From Pseudomonadota bacterium (lineage in GTDB: Bacteria > Pseudomonadota > Gammaproteobacteria > Pseudomonadales > Pseudohongiellaceae), in the NCBI GenBank assembly GCA_027592275.1, contig JAQCKF010000011.1:1-64000 (forward strand): a DNA stretch of 64,000 bases. The letters run 5' to 3'. Under the pieces are notes generated by a model. The model had not been told where the DNA came from and did no database searches. It worked only from the letters and a program-made list of their open reading frames with translations. Both the position numbers and the translations under genes were made by a program. The stretch's first letter is position 1. Each line of letters starts with the position of its first letter. Positions 62,079 to 64,000 of this stretch are shown here, in pieces.

Positions 62079-64000
62079 TTAAACAGCTTCCGATTGAATC
62101 TTGCAGTCTTTTAATTTCTTCTTGATGGCCGCGCTGATGCTTCCGGCATCAAGGCCTGCCTCGGCTAGCATTTGGGGCACCTTTCCATGCTCCAAGAATA
62201 CATCCGGCAATCCCAGATTCAGGACGGGTATTTGGTAGTTAGAGGCGAGCAGGAATTCGTTCACGGCAGAGCCTGCGCCGCCCATCAAAGAATTCTCTTC
62301 GATAGTCACTAGCAATTGATGCTGTGCCGCCATATCGCCTATAGTCTCCTCATCGAGTGGTTTGACGAAGCGCATGTCCACTAGTGTCGCATTCAATTTC
62401 TCAGCTACTTCCAGAGCAGGGGTCACCATGCTGCCAAAGGCAAGGATTGCAACCGAACTGCCGCGTCTGCGTAGCTTGGCCTTTCCGATCTCGACTGGAT
62501 TTAGTCCAGTCTCGATTTTCTGGCCCGGCCCCTTGCCGCGCGGGTAGCGAATAGCCGACGGCCCATCGAAATGATAGCCCGTCGATAATAACTTATGGGT
62601 TTCGTCTTCGTTGCTCGGGGTCATCACTAGCATGTTGGGAATGCAACGCAGATAACTCAAATCAAAACTACCAGCGTGGGTGGGGCCGTCTTCACCGACG
62701 AGACCGGCCCTGTCGATGGCGAACATCACGTTCAGATTCTGTAAGGCAACATCATGTATCAACTGATCGTAGCCGCGCTGCAAGAAAGTTGAGTAGATGG
62801 CGACGATAGGCTTAAGTCCATCGGTTGCCATTCCCGCCGCAAATGTTACGGCGTGCTGTTCGGCGATAGCTACATCGTGAAAGCGATCAGGGAATTGTGC
62901 AGCGAACTTTCGCATGCCGGAACCTTCACCCATGGCAGGTGTTATGGCCACTATGAGTTCATCTTTCAGAGCAACTTCGCACAGCCAATTACCAAAGACT
63001 TCCGAATAGCTCGGCGAGGAGTTGCTTTTGGGAGCTGGCACTTCGCTTTCTTCAGCAGCTTCTAAAGGTTCGCTCGCAGGAGTTGGGCCAGGGTCTATCT
63101 TGCTCAGTGCATGCATGCCGAAGGGATCGTTCTCGGACTCGAGGTAGCCTTTGCCCTTCTGCGTAACGATATGCAGCAGTTGCGGACCACGTAGAGTCTT
63201 TATGTTGCTCAATATATCGACAAGCCCATTGGTGTTGTGGCCATCTATTAGTCCGATGTAGTTGAATCCGATCTCTTCGAATAAGGTGCCCGGTGACACC
63301 ATACCTTTCATGTATTCTTCTGCGCGGTGCGCTGCCTTCAATGCAGGAGGAATCTTGGAGAGTACGCGCTTGCTACCGGTGCGAATGAAGTTATAAGGCT
63401 TGCTTGCCCACATGCGGGCGAAATAGCTGGAGAGTCCGCCGACATTGTTGGAGATAGACATATTGTTATCGTTAAGAATAACGAGAATATTGTCATCGAG
63501 ATGGCCAGCGTGATTCAGTGCTTCGAAGGCCATGCCCGCGGTCATCGCGCCGTCGCCAATAATCGCAATATTGTGCCGCTCTTTGCCCTGCACCTTTGCG
63601 GCGATCATCATGCCTAATGCCGCGCTGATGGACGTGCTGGAGTGACCGACACCAAAGGTGTCATATTCACTCTCGCCGCGATTAGGGAACGCGGCAAGGC
63701 CGCCCGCCTGGCGCATGGTCAACATCTGGTCTCTGCGACCGGTAAGAATCTTGTGTGGATAGGCCTGATGACCGACATCCCAGACTAGCTTGTCGTTGGG
63801 TGTATCGAATACATAGTGTAGCGCGATGGTTAACTCTACAACGCCGAGTCCTGCACCGAAATGTCCGCCGGTCTGACCCACTGAGTAGAGAAGAAACGCG
63901 CGCAGCTCTTCCGCCAACTGTGCCAGTTGATTCAGCTCCAGCAGTTTTAGGTCGTCAGGATTGTCTACCTTGTCCAGTAATGGCGTGTCGGGCCGGGACA
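62079..64000 (-). CDS. dxs: 1-Deoxy-D-xylulose-5-phosphate synthase (5' end outside window)
   Basis: First enzyme of the MEP isoprenoid pathway; also feeds thiamine and pyridoxal. The frame is open to the right edge ([20 protein letters not shown] at the edge) so the start is beyond 64000, missing only a few residues. Visible motifs: [38 protein letters not shown] with [11 protein letters not shown] (ThDP motif), [12 protein letters not shown], and [16 protein letters not shown] with [18 protein letters not shown]. The C-terminal transketolase domain is complete. Confidence 0.97.
   Translation of the reverse strand, partial: SRPDTPLLDKVDNPDDLKLLELNQLAQLAEELRAFLLYSVGQTGGHFGAGLGVVELTIALHYVFDTPNDKLVWDVGHQAYPHKILTGRRDQMLTMRQAGGLAAFPNRGESEYDTFGVGHSSTSISAALGMMIAAKVQGKERHNIAIIGDGAMTAGMAFEALNHAGHLDDNILVILNDNNMSISNNVGGLSSYFARMWASKPYNFIRTGSKRVLSKIPPALKAAHRAEEYMKGMVSPGTLFEEIGFNYIGLIDGHNTNGLVDILSNIKTLRGPQLLHIVTQKGKGYLESENDPFGMHALSKIDPGPTPASEPLEAAEESEVPAPKSNSSPSYSEVFGNWLCEVALKDELIVAITPAMGEGSGMRKFAAQFPDRFHDVAIAEQHAVTFAAGMATDGLKPIVAIYSTFLQRGYDQLIHDVALQNLNVMFAIDRAGLVGEDGPTHAGSFDLSYLRCIPNMLVMTPSNEDETHKLLSTGYHFDGPSAIRYPRGKGPGQKIETGLNPVEIGKAKLRRRGSSVAILAFGSMVTPALEVAEKLNATLVDMRFVKPLDEETIGDMAAQHQLLVTIEENSLMGGAGSAVNEFLLASNYQIPVLNLGLPDVFLEHGKVPQMLAEAGLDAGSISAAIKKKLKDCKIQSEAV

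Overview
The window reads as a chromosomal segment of a marine-type gammaproteobacterium. The evidence is gene order: rnr-rlmB-rpsF-rpsR-(DUF2232)-rplI-dnaB-alr-radA, ettA divergent from glyA, and nrdR-ribD-ribC-ribBA-ribH-nusB-thiL-pgpA-ribA. Secreted quinoprotein, c-type cytochrome and hydrolase genes, a ZntR-like regulator with an SO_0444-type metal exporter, and a Spinster-type MFS carrier fit an aerobic heterotroph of the Pseudohongiella/OM182/Cellvibrionales kind, but I cannot fix the genus from this sequence.

Layout. 1-2.07 kb is a mobile-element scrap zone abutting the 3' end of a tRNA-Leu(CAG) gene: the tail of an IS6-like transposase, a tyrosine-recombinase fragment and an IS91-family transposase. 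2.5-12.6 kb is the core information block (RNase R, RlmB, S6, S18, L9, DnaB, alanine racemase, RadA). 12.7-19.6 kb holds accessory genes: an MFS carrier, a TetR regulator flanked by two related palindromes, an MlaA homologue, cupins, an SDR and a TIGR01777 epimerase. 20.0-24.2 kb is a compact four-gene unit (Tat-exported flavin amine oxidase, di-heme cytochrome c, DAACS-type transporter, exported RidA) closed by a strong terminator. I infer a periplasmic amine or amino-acid oxidation pathway, and it is the best candidate here for an undescribed system. 24.5-39.9 kb is rich in secreted proteins (amidase, heme/YVTN propeller, matrixin protease, PQQ dehydrogenase, hydrolases, P460-like cytochrome). 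It also contains four reading frames that look broken: one frameshift and in-frame TAG, TAA and TGA codons.

39.9-51.1 kb contains PEP carboxylase, two esterases, the metal-responsive merR-exporter pair, a glycerate-kinase-like ATPase, a chromosomal primosome-like pair (a three-repeat DnaT-like protein plus a lambda-P-like protein) and ettA. 51.4-59.6 kb is glyA, nrdR and the riboflavin/thiamine block. RibBA there has lost the zinc cysteines of its GTP cyclohydrolase II half, and a complete ribA lies 2.6 kb downstream. 59.6-62.0 kb is a cobalamin salvage group (cobC-like, btuF-like, cobO), and dxs runs off the right edge.

No rRNA operon, CRISPR array or intact prophage was seen. All functions are from reading protein motifs and gene order; no database search was possible.
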